Assembly: GCF_018122625.2 (NCBI RefSeq)
Contig: NZ_JAGQFT020000003.1
Coordinates: 186,001-250,000, forward strand
Direction: 5' to 3'
Length of the DNA stretch: 64,000 bases
DNA from: Coralloluteibacterium stylophorae
Lineage (GTDB): Bacteria > Pseudomonadota > Gammaproteobacteria > Xanthomonadales > Xanthomonadaceae
Shown here in pieces: positions 19,104 through 27,822 of this stretch (position 1 is the first letter of the stretch; the number at the start of each line of letters is the position of its first letter). The notes under the pieces were generated by a model that searched no databases, was not told where the DNA came from, and was given only the letters and a program-made list of their open reading frames with translations. Both the position numbers and the translations under genes were made by a program.

Positions 19104-21449
19104 TCAGTCGGTGCCGTCTGCGGGTGCGCGCCCGACCGCGGCGCCGAGCTTGCCCAGGACCTGGTGCATCGCCTGCTCGAAGGCGGAGTCGCCCTCGCGG
19201 ATCACCAGCGAGCCGTCGTGCAGCTGCGCCGCCAGTTCCTCCAGCGAGGCCACGCACACGCGCAGGCCGCGCCGGTTGACGAACAGGCGCTTGCTGGAGA
19301 TCGGGCTGATCCAGGACAGCTTGGCCGGCTTCATCTCGCCGTCGGCGTCGCGCAGCTCGATCCAGGTGCCGACCTTCAGCGCGCGCAGCCGCTCCATCTC
19401 CTCCGGATGGCTTTCCGCGGACGGAGCCGGCTCCTCCTCGGCGACCGGGGGCGTGTCGACCAGCGGCATCGGCACCACGAGCGCCTCGACCGCCGGCTGC
19501 GCCGTGGTGCCGGAAAGTTCCGCCGCGATCGCATCGGCCTGCGCCGCTGCCGCCACGGCGTCGCCGCCGGCGGTGGACAGCATGGTGCCGATGGCGGCCT
19601 GCAGCACTTCGCGCGCCTGTTCTCGCGCCGCCGGAGCCGCCGGCCAGTTCGCCGCCAGCGTCAGCACCTGGTCGCCCAGCGCCAGCGCCTCGCGATAGGC
19701 GGAGGCGCCGATGCCGCCGCGCAGGATGATCATGGTCAGGTGGTGCAGCCAGGCGTTGCCCAGCAGCAGGCGCACCGAGGTCGGCGGGTCGCGCCCGTCG
19801 AGCGCGGCATCGAGGTCGCCGAGCGCGCGGGCACGGGCGCGGTCGAGGCGCTCGCGCCCCTGCTGCGCCTCGGCGGCGCGCTTCTCGGCCAGGCTGACGC
19901 GGCGGCGGTAGCGTTCGACGAACTCGTTGAAGTCCTGCTCGACCGCCTCGAAGATCGCGATGTCCTCGTTGAACTCGTGGGTCAGCCGGTCCACCGCGTG
20001 CTCGACGTGGTCGAGCAGCTCGCGGTCGCGGTCGGGCTCGCCGCCGAGCACCGCCAGCGCCTCCGACAGCGAGTTCAGCAGCCGCCGCGCGGGATGCGTC
20101 TTGCGCAGGAACATGCGGCGGTCGAGCAGGGCGACCTTGACGTAGGGCACCAGCAGGCGCCCGAGCAAGGGACGCGCGCCGGTCGGCAGGTCGCGCTCGT
20201 CGAGCAGGACGTCGAACAGCATGCCGACCAGGTCGATCGCGTCCTCGTCGGTCGGATCGACCCGCGTCTCGCTCGGGTTGAGGCCGAGGCGCTCGGCGTT
20301 CTTGAGCAGTTCGTTCTTGAGCAGGCCGGTGACCGACTGCTCGGGATCCTCGATCGCCGCCTGCACGTTGAGCGGCGGATGCGCCTGCAGCAGCGACAGG
20401 ATCGACAGCATCTCGCGCGAACTCAGCGCGCGCGCGGCGCCGCCGCCGATGGTGGTCGCGGCACCGCCGCCCGCCGCCGGCGCCTCCGGGTCCGCCGCGG
20501 CGCCCGCCGGGCCGGCGCCCGTGGCGCGCTGCTCGCGATACGCCTGGAGGAGCTCGGACACGGCTTCGTACAGCAGTTCGTCCTGGGCGTCGCTGCGCCC
20601 GCCGGCCTCGGGGGTCGCCTCGCCTGCCGCCGCCGGACGCGGCCCGCGGCGCTGGGTCTCGCGCAGCGCGTCGCGCACGTTGGCCACGACCTCGGCGGCG
20701 GTCGAGCCCCGCTGCACCGGCTCGTTGGGCCGCGCCGGCACCGCCGGATCCGGCAGGGTCGGCAGCACGCCGGCCTCGGTGAGGCGCTGGTTGAGGTCCA
20801 GGCACAGCGCGTCGATGCGGCCGCCGAGCGCGCGCTCGTACAGCTTGAACAGCACCAGCTTGACCGGGATGCCGATCTCCAGCCCGCGCAGGGCGACGCT
20901 CAGGCCGGCGGCGACATAGGGCGCGCCGGCGGGATTCTGGGCGGGATCGATCTCGCCCACGCCGGCGGCGACGCCGATGCGCCTGTCCAGCGCCTGCAGG
21001 CTGCGGCCGAGCCGGCGCTGCAGGGTCTGCGCGAGCATGTCGACCGCGAGCTGTTCCTCGAGATCGTCCTCCGCCACCAGGCGCAGCTCGCCCTGGCCCG
21101 CGGTCTGCCCGTCGGCCAGGCGCGGTGCCGCCCGCGGCTCGCCGCGCTCGAGCGCGGTGAAGCCGGCGCGGAAGTGGTCGCCGTAGGCGCCCAGCACGTG
21201 CTCGCGCTTCAGGCGCAGCTCGCGCATCGCGTCGAAGTACTGCTGGTGGCGGCCGTGGCCGCCGGCGTTGCCGGCCTGCAGGAAGTCGAACAGGGTGTCG
21301 TCGACCTGGCCCAGCGCCTCGCCCAGCAGCGCGACCAGCCGCGACTGCGCGATCTCGGCGACCTGGTTCAGGGCCGCACGCACCACCGGACCGCCGGCAC
21401 GGCGGCCGGCGAAATCCACCACGTTCTCGTTGCGCGGTGCGTGTTCCAT
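19104..21449 (-). CDS. DUF1631 protein
   Basis: A 781-residue, largely alpha-helical cytoplasmic protein matching DUF1631, a family seen in proteobacteria and wrongly labelled thymidine phosphorylase in places. Recognisable blocks are FDFLQAGNAGGHGRHQQYFD, a central helical region, a basic/coiled-coil stretch around ERYRRRVSLAEKRAAEAQQ, and a small C-terminal beta domain (LKVGTWIELRD, KLSWISPISSKRLFVNRRG). That beta domain has the look of a PilZ-like c-di-GMP module. I did not find the classic RxxxR plus DxSxxG pair, so ligand binding is not claimed. Function unknown. The ATG at 21449 fits the family N-terminus better than the upstream in-frame ATG. Confidence 0.85.
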   Translation of the reverse strand: MEHAPRNENVVDFAGRRAGGPVVRAALNQVAEIAQSRLVALLGEALGQVDDTLFDFLQAGNAGGHGRHQQYFDAMRELRLKREHVLGAYGDHFRAGFTALERGEPRAAPRLADGQTAGQGELRLVAEDDLEEQLAVDMLAQTLQRRLGRSLQALDRRIGVAAGVGEIDPAQNPAGAPYVAAGLSVALRGLEIGIPVKLVLFKLYERALGGRIDALCLDLNQRLTEAGVLPTLPDPAVPARPNEPVQRGSTAAEVVANVRDALRETQRRGPRPAAAGEATPEAGGRSDAQDELLYEAVSELLQAYREQRATGAGPAGAAADPEAPAAGGGAATTIGGGAARALSSREMLSILSLLQAHPPLNVQAAIEDPEQSVTGLLKNELLKNAERLGLNPSETRVDPTDEDAIDLVGMLFDVLLDERDLPTGARPLLGRLLVPYVKVALLDRRMFLRKTHPARRLLNSLSEALAVLGGEPDRDRELLDHVEHAVDRLTHEFNEDIAIFEAVEQDFNEFVERYRRRVSLAEKRAAEAQQGRERLDRARARALGDLDAALDGRDPPTSVRLLLGNAWLHHLTMIILRGGIGASAYREALALGDQVLTLAANWPAAPAAREQAREVLQAAIGTMLSTAGGDAVAAAAQADAIAAELSGTTAQPAVEALVVPMPLVDTPPVAEEEPAPSAESHPEEMERLRALKVGTWIELRDADGEMKPAKLSWISPISSKRLFVNRRGLRVCVASLEELAAQLHDGSLVIREGDSAFEQAMHQVLGKLGAAVGRAPADGTD

Positions 21450-21577
21450 AGGAGGATGAGCCAGAAGCGGTCTGGGGGGAGACGCGCGTGTAGGACAAGA
21501 TAGCCGGCTGCTCTTAACCGGCCATGAGAAGAGGATCACAGTCCCTGCGTCGGGCACCGCGCTGCTAGAGTGCCCGG

Positions 21578-22162
21578 ATGCCCGGACCCGATCAACCGAC
21601 CCTCCGCGCGCTGGCCGAGCGCCGCTCCGTACCGTCCCGTCTGCTGGCCGAGCCGGCGCCCGACGAGGCCCACCTCGCCGAGCTGCTGCAGCTCGCCTCG
21701 CGGGTGCCCGACCACGGTGCGCTGGTGCCCTGGCGTTTCGTCACCCTCCGCGGCGACGCCCGCCTTGCCCTCGGCGAGGCACTCGCGGCGCGGGCGCGCG
21801 AGCGCGATCCGCAGGCCGCCGAGGCGGTCGTCGACAAGGCGCGGCGGCGCTTCAGCTTCGCGCCGCTGGTGGTCGCGGTCGTCGCCCGGCTGACGCCGGA
21901 CCACAAGGTGCCGGAGTGCGAACAGCGGATGACCGCCGGCTGCGTCTGCTTCGCCCTGCTGCAGGCCGCACGGGGCGCCGGCTACGGTGCGCAGTGGCTG
22001 ACCGGCTGGTCGGCCTACGACCGCCCCTTCCTCGCCCGCCTGGGCCTGGGCGAGCACGAGGAACTGGCCGGCTTCATCCACATCGGCACGCCCACGGACA
22101 CACCTGACGAGCGCGAGCGTCCCGACGCCGCCGCGCTGACCCGCGCCTGGACCCCGGACTGA
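21578..22162 (+). CDS. Nitroreductase-family protein (YdjA-like)
   Basis: A 194-residue FMN flavoprotein of the minimal nitroreductase type. FMN/phosphate contacts are in ERRSVPSRLLAEPAP and SRVPDHGALVPWRFV. The C-terminal GYGAQWLTGWSAYD plus GFIHIGTP are typical of YdjA. Physiological substrate unknown. A TAGAGT hexamer about 10 bp before the ATG is a possible -10 but leaves almost no leader, so the real start might lie slightly downstream. It is followed after 5 bp by the exonuclease gene, so the two are probably co-transcribed. Confidence 0.88.
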   Translation: MPGPDQPTLRALAERRSVPSRLLAEPAPDEAHLAELLQLASRVPDHGALVPWRFVTLRGDARLALGEALAARARERDPQAAEAVVDKARRRFSFAPLVVAVVARLTPDHKVPECEQRMTAGCVCFALLQAARGAGYGAQWLTGWSAYDRPFLARLGLGEHEELAGFIHIGTPTDTPDERERPDAAALTRAWTPD

Positions 22163-22167
22163 GCGGC

Positions 22168-23058
22168 ATGACCCAACCGCTGTACCTGGTCGACGCCAGC
22201 CTCTACGTGTTCCGCGCCTGGCACGCGGGCGACCTCGACGCCGTCGACACCGACGGCCGCCCCGCCGGCGCCGTGCACGGCTTCGCGCGTTTCCTCCTCG
22301 AGTTCCTGGAACGGCAGCGTCCGCAGCGCATCCTGCTGGCCTTCGACGAGGCGCTGCGCACCGGCTTCCGCCACACCCTGTACCCGGCCTACAAGGCGAA
22401 CCGGCCGCCGGCGCCGGAGGACCTGCGCCGCCAGTTCGCACACTGCCAGGCGCTCGGCCACGCGCTCGGGCTGACGGTGCTGGCCGATGCGCGCTACGAG
22501 GGCGACGACCTCATCGCCAGCGCGCTCACCCGCCTGCGCACCGACATCCCGCACGGGATCATCGTCTCCGCCGACAAGGACCTCTCCCAGCTCCTGCTCG
22601 GCGACGACGAGCAGTGGGACTACGGCCGCAACCTGCGCTGGCGCGCCCACGAGGTGAAGGCACGCTACGGCGTGCACGCGCACCAGATCGCCGATTTCCT
22701 GGGCCTCTGCGGCGACGCCATCGACAACATCCCCGGCGTGCCCGGCATCGGCGCCAAGACCGCGGCCGTGCTCCTCGCCCACTTCGGCAGCCTCGACGCC
22801 CTGCTCGCGCGCGTGGACGAGGTGCCCTACCTCCGCCTGCGCGGCGCGGCGACCTGCGCGCAGCGGCTGCGCGAGCACCGCGAGAGCGCGCTGCTGTCAC
22901 GCGCGCTGGCGACACTGGCCCTGGACGCGCCGCTGCCGGCCGACTTCGGCCGCGCCGAGCGTCGCGCGGCCAACATGGATGCACTCGAGGGCCTCTGCGA
23001 GGGCCTGCGCTTCGGCCCGATGAGCCGGCGCCGGCTGCGCGAGGCCGCCGCCGGCTGA
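22168..23058 (+). CDS. 5'-3' exonuclease / flap-endonuclease-like protein
   Basis: The 296-residue product matches the 5' nuclease domain of DNA polymerase I as a free protein. Metal-binding acidic residues are in LVDASLYVFRAWH, LAFDEALRTGFRH and ADARYEGDDLIAS, plus SADKDLSQLL. The helix-hairpin-helix is IDNIPGVPGIGAKTAAVLL. It presumably trims 5' ends or flaps during repair. E. coli Xni/ExoIX is a shorter relative. The stand-alone gene is normal in xanthomonads. Confidence 0.92.
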   Translation: MTQPLYLVDASLYVFRAWHAGDLDAVDTDGRPAGAVHGFARFLLEFLERQRPQRILLAFDEALRTGFRHTLYPAYKANRPPAPEDLRRQFAHCQALGHALGLTVLADARYEGDDLIASALTRLRTDIPHGIIVSADKDLSQLLLGDDEQWDYGRNLRWRAHEVKARYGVHAHQIADFLGLCGDAIDNIPGVPGIGAKTAAVLLAHFGSLDALLARVDEVPYLRLRGAATCAQRLREHRESALLSRALATLALDAPLPADFGRAERRAANMDALEGLCEGLRFGPMSRRRLREAAAG

Positions 23059-23084
23059 CCTTCCCCCACCACCACGGGCGAGCG

Positions 23085-23612
23085 ATGAGCGAGACCAAGA
23101 CCCTCTGGCAGGGCGACTACCTGCGGATCAAGCGCCGCGGCACCTGGGAATACGTCGAACGCACCACGCCCAACGGCATGGCGGTGGTGCTGCTGGCGGT
23201 GACCCCCGACGACGAGGTGCTCTTCGTCGAACAGTACCGGGTGCCGATCGACGGCCGGACGATCGAGCTGCCGGCCGGTCTGGTCGGCGACATCCACGGC
23301 GACGAGTCGCTGGAACTCGCCGCCGAGCGCGAGCTCGAGGAAGAGACCGGCTGGCGCCCCGCGCACTGCGAGGTGCTGCTGGTCGCCCCGAGCACCGCCG
23401 GCCTCTCGAGCGAACGCGTCGCCTTCGTCCGCGCCACCGGCCTCACCCGCATCCACGCCGGCGGCGGCGACGCCAGCGAGGACATCACCGTCCACGCCAT
23501 CCCCCGCGCCGAGGCCGGCGCCTGGCTCGCGTCCAAGCTGGCGGAGGGGTACTCGCTCGACGTCAAGGTGTGGAGCGGACTCTGGCTGATCGAGCACGGC
23601 CTGGGCGGCTGA
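23085..23612 (+). CDS. Nudix hydrolase (ADP-ribose pyrophosphatase-like)
   Basis: A 175-residue hydrolase with a complete Nudix box: G-x5-E-x7-REUxEExGU is satisfied from GDIHGDE to RELEEETGW, at about residues 67-89. The N-terminus (WEYVERTTPNGMAVVLL) and QYRVPIDGRTIELPAGLVG agree with ADP-sugar diphosphatases of the NudF/NudE type. The exact substrate is not determinable. It lies 26 bp after the exonuclease gene and ends at the palindromic repeat block. Confidence 0.92.
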   Translation: MSETKTLWQGDYLRIKRRGTWEYVERTTPNGMAVVLLAVTPDDEVLFVEQYRVPIDGRTIELPAGLVGDIHGDESLELAAERELEEETGWRPAHCEVLLVAPSTAGLSSERVAFVRATGLTRIHAGGGDASEDITVHAIPRAEAGAWLASKLAEGYSLDVKVWSGLWLIEHGLGG

Positions 23613-23636
23613 CGCAGGCGCCACCGCCCACTCCAA

Positions 23637-24085
23637 CGAGCAACAGCCGCGGCTGCGCCGCCCCCCTCACCCCAGCCCTCCCCCGCAAGGGGGGAGGGAG
23701 CCGGTCGCGCCGGGCTGATCGCGGTGTCGGAAGTACCCACGCGCTTGCTTTCCGCCCCTTCCCCCCTTGCGGGGGAAGGCTGGGATGGGGGGAGGCGCGC
23801 AGCGCCACGGCGACGCCGATCAAGCAACAGCCGCGGCTGCGCCGCACCCCTCACCCCGGCCCTCCCCCGCAAGGGGGGAGGGAGCCGGTCGCGCCGGGCT
23901 GCTCGCGGTGTCGGAAGCAGCCGCTCGCTTCGCTTTCAGCCCCTTCCCCCCTTGCGGGGGAAGGTTGGGATGGGGGGAAGCGCGCAGCGCCACGGCGCCG
24001 CCGATCAAGCAACAGCCGCGGCTGCGCCGCGCCCCTCACCCAGCCCTCCCCCGCAAGGGGGGAAGGAGCCGGTCGCAGCACGCGG
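23637..24085. repeat. Tandem array of ~184-bp units built from inverted REP-like palindromes
   Basis: Units start with CAACAGCCGCGGCTGCGCCG at 23641, 23825 and 24010, so the spacing is 184 then 185 bp. The third copy stops after about 70 bp. Each full unit holds two hairpins with a GCAA/TTGC loop: arm A (CCCTCCCCC-GCAA-GGGGGGAGGG) and, about 90 bp on, arm B, which is its near inverse (CCTTCCCCCCTTGCGGGGGAAGG). The two arms can also pair with each other. The block fills the gap between the convergent Nudix and proline iminopeptidase genes, so it could act as a bidirectional terminator or mRNA protector. Spurious ORFs run through it. Similar palindromes are dispersed in xanthomonad genomes. Confidence 0.92.
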
Positions 24086-24122
24086 CAGCGATATCAGCAG
24101 TCCGTGCGCCCGGACATTCCGC

Positions 24123-25067
24123 TCAGCGGTACGAATCCGTCGCCCGCACCAGCGCCGCGGTGATCTCCGGCTCGAAGGCCGAATGCCCCGAGGCCGGGCA
24201 GATCTCGAGCCTCGCCTGCGGCCAGGCCTTGTGCAGGTCCCAGGCGTTGGCGACGGGGCAGACCACGTCGTAGCGGCCGTGGACGATGGTGCCGGGAATG
24301 TCGGCGAGCCGGTGCGCGTCGCGCAGGAGCTGGTCCTCGACTTCGAAGAAGCCGCCGTTGACGAAGTAGTGGCACTCGATCCGCGCGAACGCCAGCGCGA
24401 ACCGCGCGTCCTCGTGCGAGGCCATGAAGTCCGGGTCCTGGTGCAGATGGCTGGTCGCCGCCTCCCACACCGACCAGCTCCGCGCCGCGGCCAGGCGCGT
24501 GGCCTCGTCGTCCGAGGTCAGCCGGCGGTGGTAGGCGGAGATGAGGTCGTGGCGCTCCACCGACGGGATCGGCTTGAGGTACTCGTCCCAGGCGTCCGGG
24601 AACAGGCGCGAGGCGCCTTCCTGGTAGAACCACTCCAGCTCCCAGCGCCGCAGCATGAAGATGCCGCGCACGACGAGCTCGGTGACCCGCTCCGGATGCG
24701 TCTCGGCGTAGGCCAGCGACAGGGTCGAGCCCCAGCTGCCGCCGAACACCTGCCAGCGCTCGATGCCCAGGTGCGCGCGCAGGCGCTCGATGTCGGCGAC
24801 CAGGTCCCAGGTGGTGTTGTCGACGAGGTCGGCGTGCGGCGTGGAGGCGCCGGCGCCGCGCTGGTCGAACAGCACGATGCGGTAGACCTTCGGGTCGTGG
24901 AAGCGGCGCATCTTCGGGCTGCAGCCGCCGCCCGGCCCGCCGTGCAGGATCACCACCGGCTTGCCGTCCGGGTTGCCGCACTGCTCGTAGGCCAGCGTGT
25001 TCCGCGCATCGACCTGCAGGCGGCCGCTGTCGAAGGGTTCGATCTCGGGGTACAGCACGTCGCTCAT
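24123..25067 (-). CDS. pip: Proline iminopeptidase
   Basis: An alpha/beta-hydrolase of peptidase family S33 that removes N-terminal proline. In 314 residues it has the oxyanion motif HGGPGGGCSP (42-51), DQRGAGASTPHA, the nucleophile elbow GGSWGSTLSLAYA with Ser111, the acid in HGRYDVVCP and the catalytic His in ASGHSAFE near the C-terminus. Length and motifs match the xanthomonad enzyme. It is transcribed leftward, 40 bp downstream of the flavoprotein gene, and may share its transcript. Confidence 0.95.
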   Translation of the reverse strand: MSDVLYPEIEPFDSGRLQVDARNTLAYEQCGNPDGKPVVILHGGPGGGCSPKMRRFHDPKVYRIVLFDQRGAGASTPHADLVDNTTWDLVADIERLRAHLGIERWQVFGGSWGSTLSLAYAETHPERVTELVVRGIFMLRRWELEWFYQEGASRLFPDAWDEYLKPIPSVERHDLISAYHRRLTSDDEATRLAAARSWSVWEAATSHLHQDPDFMASHEDARFALAFARIECHYFVNGGFFEVEDQLLRDAHRLADIPGTIVHGRYDVVCPVANAWDLHKAWPQARLEICPASGHSAFEPEITAALVRATDSYR

Positions 25068-25107
25068 CGGAGCTCCTGGTGTCGGGAAACGTCGGCGCCG
25101 ACGCGCG

Positions 25108-26505
25108 TCAGTCGACCAGCTTCCCGGGGTTGAGGATGCGGTGCGGGTCGAACACCGCGCGGATGCCCTGCATCAGCGCGATCTCCGCCGCGCCGCGGGT
25201 GTGGTGGAGGTAGGGCTTCTTGAGCAGGCCGACGCCGTGCTCGGCCGAGATGCTGCCGCCGTGGCGCTCGATCACCTCGCCGAGCAGCGCGGTCACCCGG
25301 CCACATTCCTCGACGAAGGCCGGGTGCGCCAGCCCCTCGGGCTTGAGGATGTTGATGTGCAGGTTGCCGTCGCCGATATGGCCGAACCACACCACCTCGA
25401 AGTCCGGGTATTCGCGCGCGATCAGCGCCTGCGCCTCGGCCATGAAGGCCGGCACCGCCGAGATCCGCACCGAGACGTCGTTCTTGTACGGCAGGTGCGG
25501 CGCCAGGCTCTCGGAGATGCCCTCCCGCAGTTTCCAAAGGTCGGCGTTCTGCGCCTGGCTCTGGCCGATCACGCCATCCAGCAGCAGGCCCTCCTCCGCG
25601 CAGGCCTCGAACGCGGCCAGCGCGTCGGTCTCGGCCGCGCCGACGGCATCGAACTCGCACACCACGTAGAACGGCGCCTCGGTCTCGAACGGCCGCTGCG
25701 CGCCGTGCGCGAGCACGTGCGCCAGCGCGCGGTCGGTGAAGAACTCGAACGCGCTCAGCGCCACCTGCGCGCGGAACGCGGCGAACACGCGCATGATCGC
25801 CGCGGCGTCCGGCAGCGCCAGCACCATCACCTTGGGATCGGCCGGCGGCTCGGTCAGCACCAGCGTCGCCTCGACGACGATGCCGAGCGTGCCCTCGGCG
25901 CCGATGAACAGGTGGCGCAGGTCGTAGCCGGTGGCGTTCTTGACCAGGCCGCGGTTGAGCTCGAGCACCTCGCCGGTGCCGGTCACGACCTTGAGCCCGG
26001 CGACCCAGTCGCGGGTCATGCCGTAGCGCAGCACCTTGATGCCGCCGGCGTTGGTGCCGACGTTGCCGCCGATCTGGCTCGAGCCCTTGCTGGCGAAATC
26101 GACCGGATAGAACAGGCCGCGCTCGCGCGCCGCGTTCTGCACCGCCTCGGTGACCATGCCGGCCTGCACGGTGAGCGTGCGGTCGATGGGGTCGAAGGCG
26201 AGCAGGCGGTTCATGCGGTCCAGCGCGACCACGACCTCGCCGCCCGGCGCCACCGCGCCGCCCGACAGGCCGGTGCGCCCGCCGGAGGGCACCAGCGCCA
26301 CGCGGTGCTCGATCGCCCAGCGCACCACGGCCTGCACCTCGGCCACGCTCGCCGGCAGCACGATGGCCGACGGCGCCGGCGCCACCTGCCGGGTCCAGTC
26401 GCGGCCGTAGTGTTCGAGGTCTGCGGGGTCGGTGAGGACGCGGGCGGCGTCGGTGCAGGCGCGGAGCGCGTCCAGCGCGGCGGGGGCGAGGTCGGTGTTC
26501 GGCAT
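25108..26505 (-). CDS. FAD-linked 2-hydroxyacid dehydrogenase (probable D-2-hydroxyglutarate dehydrogenase)
   Basis: A 465-residue VAO/GlcD-type flavoenzyme. The FAD-binding PCMH domain is at about 30-225, with VPSGGRTGLSGGAV and SQIGGNVGTNAGGIKVLRYG. The C-terminal FAD-oxidase cap ends with the metal/active-site segments WFGHIGDGNLHIN and SISAEHGVGLLKK. The family includes D-lactate, glycolate and D-2-hydroxyglutarate dehydrogenases. Divergence from serA by only 81 bp favours the last, because SerA side activity makes D-2-hydroxyglutarate, which in Pseudomonas is re-oxidised by such an enzyme. The substrate is inferred, not shown. Confidence 0.82.
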   Translation of the reverse strand: MPNTDLAPAALDALRACTDAARVLTDPADLEHYGRDWTRQVAPAPSAIVLPASVAEVQAVVRWAIEHRVALVPSGGRTGLSGGAVAPGGEVVVALDRMNRLLAFDPIDRTLTVQAGMVTEAVQNAARERGLFYPVDFASKGSSQIGGNVGTNAGGIKVLRYGMTRDWVAGLKVVTGTGEVLELNRGLVKNATGYDLRHLFIGAEGTLGIVVEATLVLTEPPADPKVMVLALPDAAAIMRVFAAFRAQVALSAFEFFTDRALAHVLAHGAQRPFETEAPFYVVCEFDAVGAAETDALAAFEACAEEGLLLDGVIGQSQAQNADLWKLREGISESLAPHLPYKNDVSVRISAVPAFMAEAQALIAREYPDFEVVWFGHIGDGNLHINILKPEGLAHPAFVEECGRVTALLGEVIERHGGSISAEHGVGLLKKPYLHHTRGAAEIALMQGIRAVFDPHRILNPGKLVD

Positions 26506-26586
26506 CCGCCCAGTCTAGCGCCGCCTCCACGGAGCGGCAGACCGCCTCTGGCATAGTGGCCGGCCCCTCGTTTCCCGCCCTCCGCC
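26506..26586. promoter_or_regulatory. Shared divergent promoter region serA / flavoprotein
   Basis: The 81-bp gap must contain both start signals. Rightward, CATAGT about 30 bp before the serA ATG is the best -10 candidate. Leftward, TAGACT (minus strand, near 26513-26518) is a -10-like hexamer close to the flavoprotein start. No clear operator palindrome was seen. Confidence 0.35.
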
Positions 26587-27822
26587 ATGCTGCGTACGTC
26601 GTTTCCGAAGTCCGAGATCAAGGTCCTGCTGCTGGAGGGCGTCAGCGCCAGCGCGGTCGAGGCGTTCCGGCAGGCCGGCTACACGCGTGTGGAGCACCAC
26701 CCCAAGGCGCTGGCCGAGGACGCGCTGACCGCGGCGCTGGCCGACGCGCACATCGTCGGCATCCGCTCGCGCACCCACCTCACCGCCGCGGTGCTCGACG
26801 CCGCGCCGCGGCTGATGGCGATCGGCTGCTTCTGCATCGGCACCAACCAGGTGGACCTCGGCCACGCCCAGCGCGCCGGCATCCCGGTATTCAACGCGCC
26901 CTACTCCAACACCCGCAGCGTGGCCGAGCTGGTGATCGCCGAGGCGATCATGCTGATGCGCCGGATCCCGGAGAAGAACGCGCAGTGCCACCGCGGCGGC
27001 TGGTCCAAGTCCGCCGCCGGCAGCTACGAGGTGCGCGACAAGGTGCTGGGCATCGTCGGCTATGGCCACATCGGCACCCAGGTCGGCGTGCTCGCCGAGA
27101 GCCTCGGCATGCGCGTGATCTTCCACGACATCGAGACCAAGCTCGCGCTCGGCAACGCGCGCGCGGCGGCCGGGCTCGACGACCTCCTCGCCCGCGCCGA
27201 CATCGTCACCCTGCACGTGCCCGAGACCGCGGCCACCCACGGCATGATCGGCGCGGAGCAGCTGCGCCTGATGAAGCCCGGCGCGCGCCTCGTCAACGCT
27301 TCGCGCGGCACCGTGGTCGACATCGACGCGCTCGCCGCGGCGCTGCGCGCGGAGCACCTGGCCGGCGCGGCGATCGACGTGTTCCCGGTCGAGCCCACCG
27401 CCAACAACGAGCCCTTCGTCTCGCCGCTGATCGGGATGGACAACGTGATCCTCACCCCGCACGTCGGCGGCAGCACCGGCGAGGCGCAGGAGAACATCGG
27501 CCTGGAGGTCGCGGCCAAGCTGCTGCGCTACAGCGACAACGGCTCGACCCTGTCGGCGGTGAACTTCCCCGAGGTCTCCCTGCCCGAGCACGCCGGCAGC
27601 CGCCGCCTGCTGCACATCCACCGCAACGTGCCCGGCATGCTGACCCGCATCAACGAGGCCTTCTCGGCGAACGGCGTCAACATCGACGGCCAGTACCTGC
27701 AGACCCGCGGCGAGGTCGGCTACGTGGTCATCGACGTCTCCGCCGACGCCGAACGCGCCCAGGCCCTGCGCGCGGACCTGGCCGCGATCGAGGGCACGCT
27801 GCGGACGCGGATCCTGTACTGA
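26587..27822 (+). CDS. serA: D-3-phosphoglycerate dehydrogenase
   Basis: The first enzyme of serine synthesis, oxidising 3-phosphoglycerate with NAD+. At 411 residues it matches the E. coli type. The catalytic domain has the NAD loop GIVGYGHIGTQVGVLAE and the catalytic Arg/Glu/His set in NASRGTVVDIDAL, VFPVEPTANNEPF and LTPHVGGSTGEAQENIG. A C-terminal ACT domain (about residues 335-411, LHIHRNVPGMLTRINEAF) binds serine for feedback inhibition. It is divergent from a putative D-2-hydroxyglutarate dehydrogenase. Confidence 0.97.
   Translation: MLRTSFPKSEIKVLLLEGVSASAVEAFRQAGYTRVEHHPKALAEDALTAALADAHIVGIRSRTHLTAAVLDAAPRLMAIGCFCIGTNQVDLGHAQRAGIPVFNAPYSNTRSVAELVIAEAIMLMRRIPEKNAQCHRGGWSKSAAGSYEVRDKVLGIVGYGHIGTQVGVLAESLGMRVIFHDIETKLALGNARAAAGLDDLLARADIVTLHVPETAATHGMIGAEQLRLMKPGARLVNASRGTVVDIDALAAALRAEHLAGAAIDVFPVEPTANNEPFVSPLIGMDNVILTPHVGGSTGEAQENIGLEVAAKLLRYSDNGSTLSAVNFPEVSLPEHAGSRRLLHIHRNVPGMLTRINEAFSANGVNIDGQYLQTRGEVGYVVIDVSADAERAQALRADLAAIEGTLRTRILY

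Noticed and set aside
23637-24085. CRISPR array at the 184-bp tandem repeat
   Set aside because: The unit is far too long, the repeats contain paired palindromes with no unique spacers, and no cas genes are present.
23570-24273. Several ORFs through the 23.6-24.1 kb repeat (peptides of SPLAGEGW type)
   Set aside because: They are translations of the palindromic repeat on either strand, not genes.
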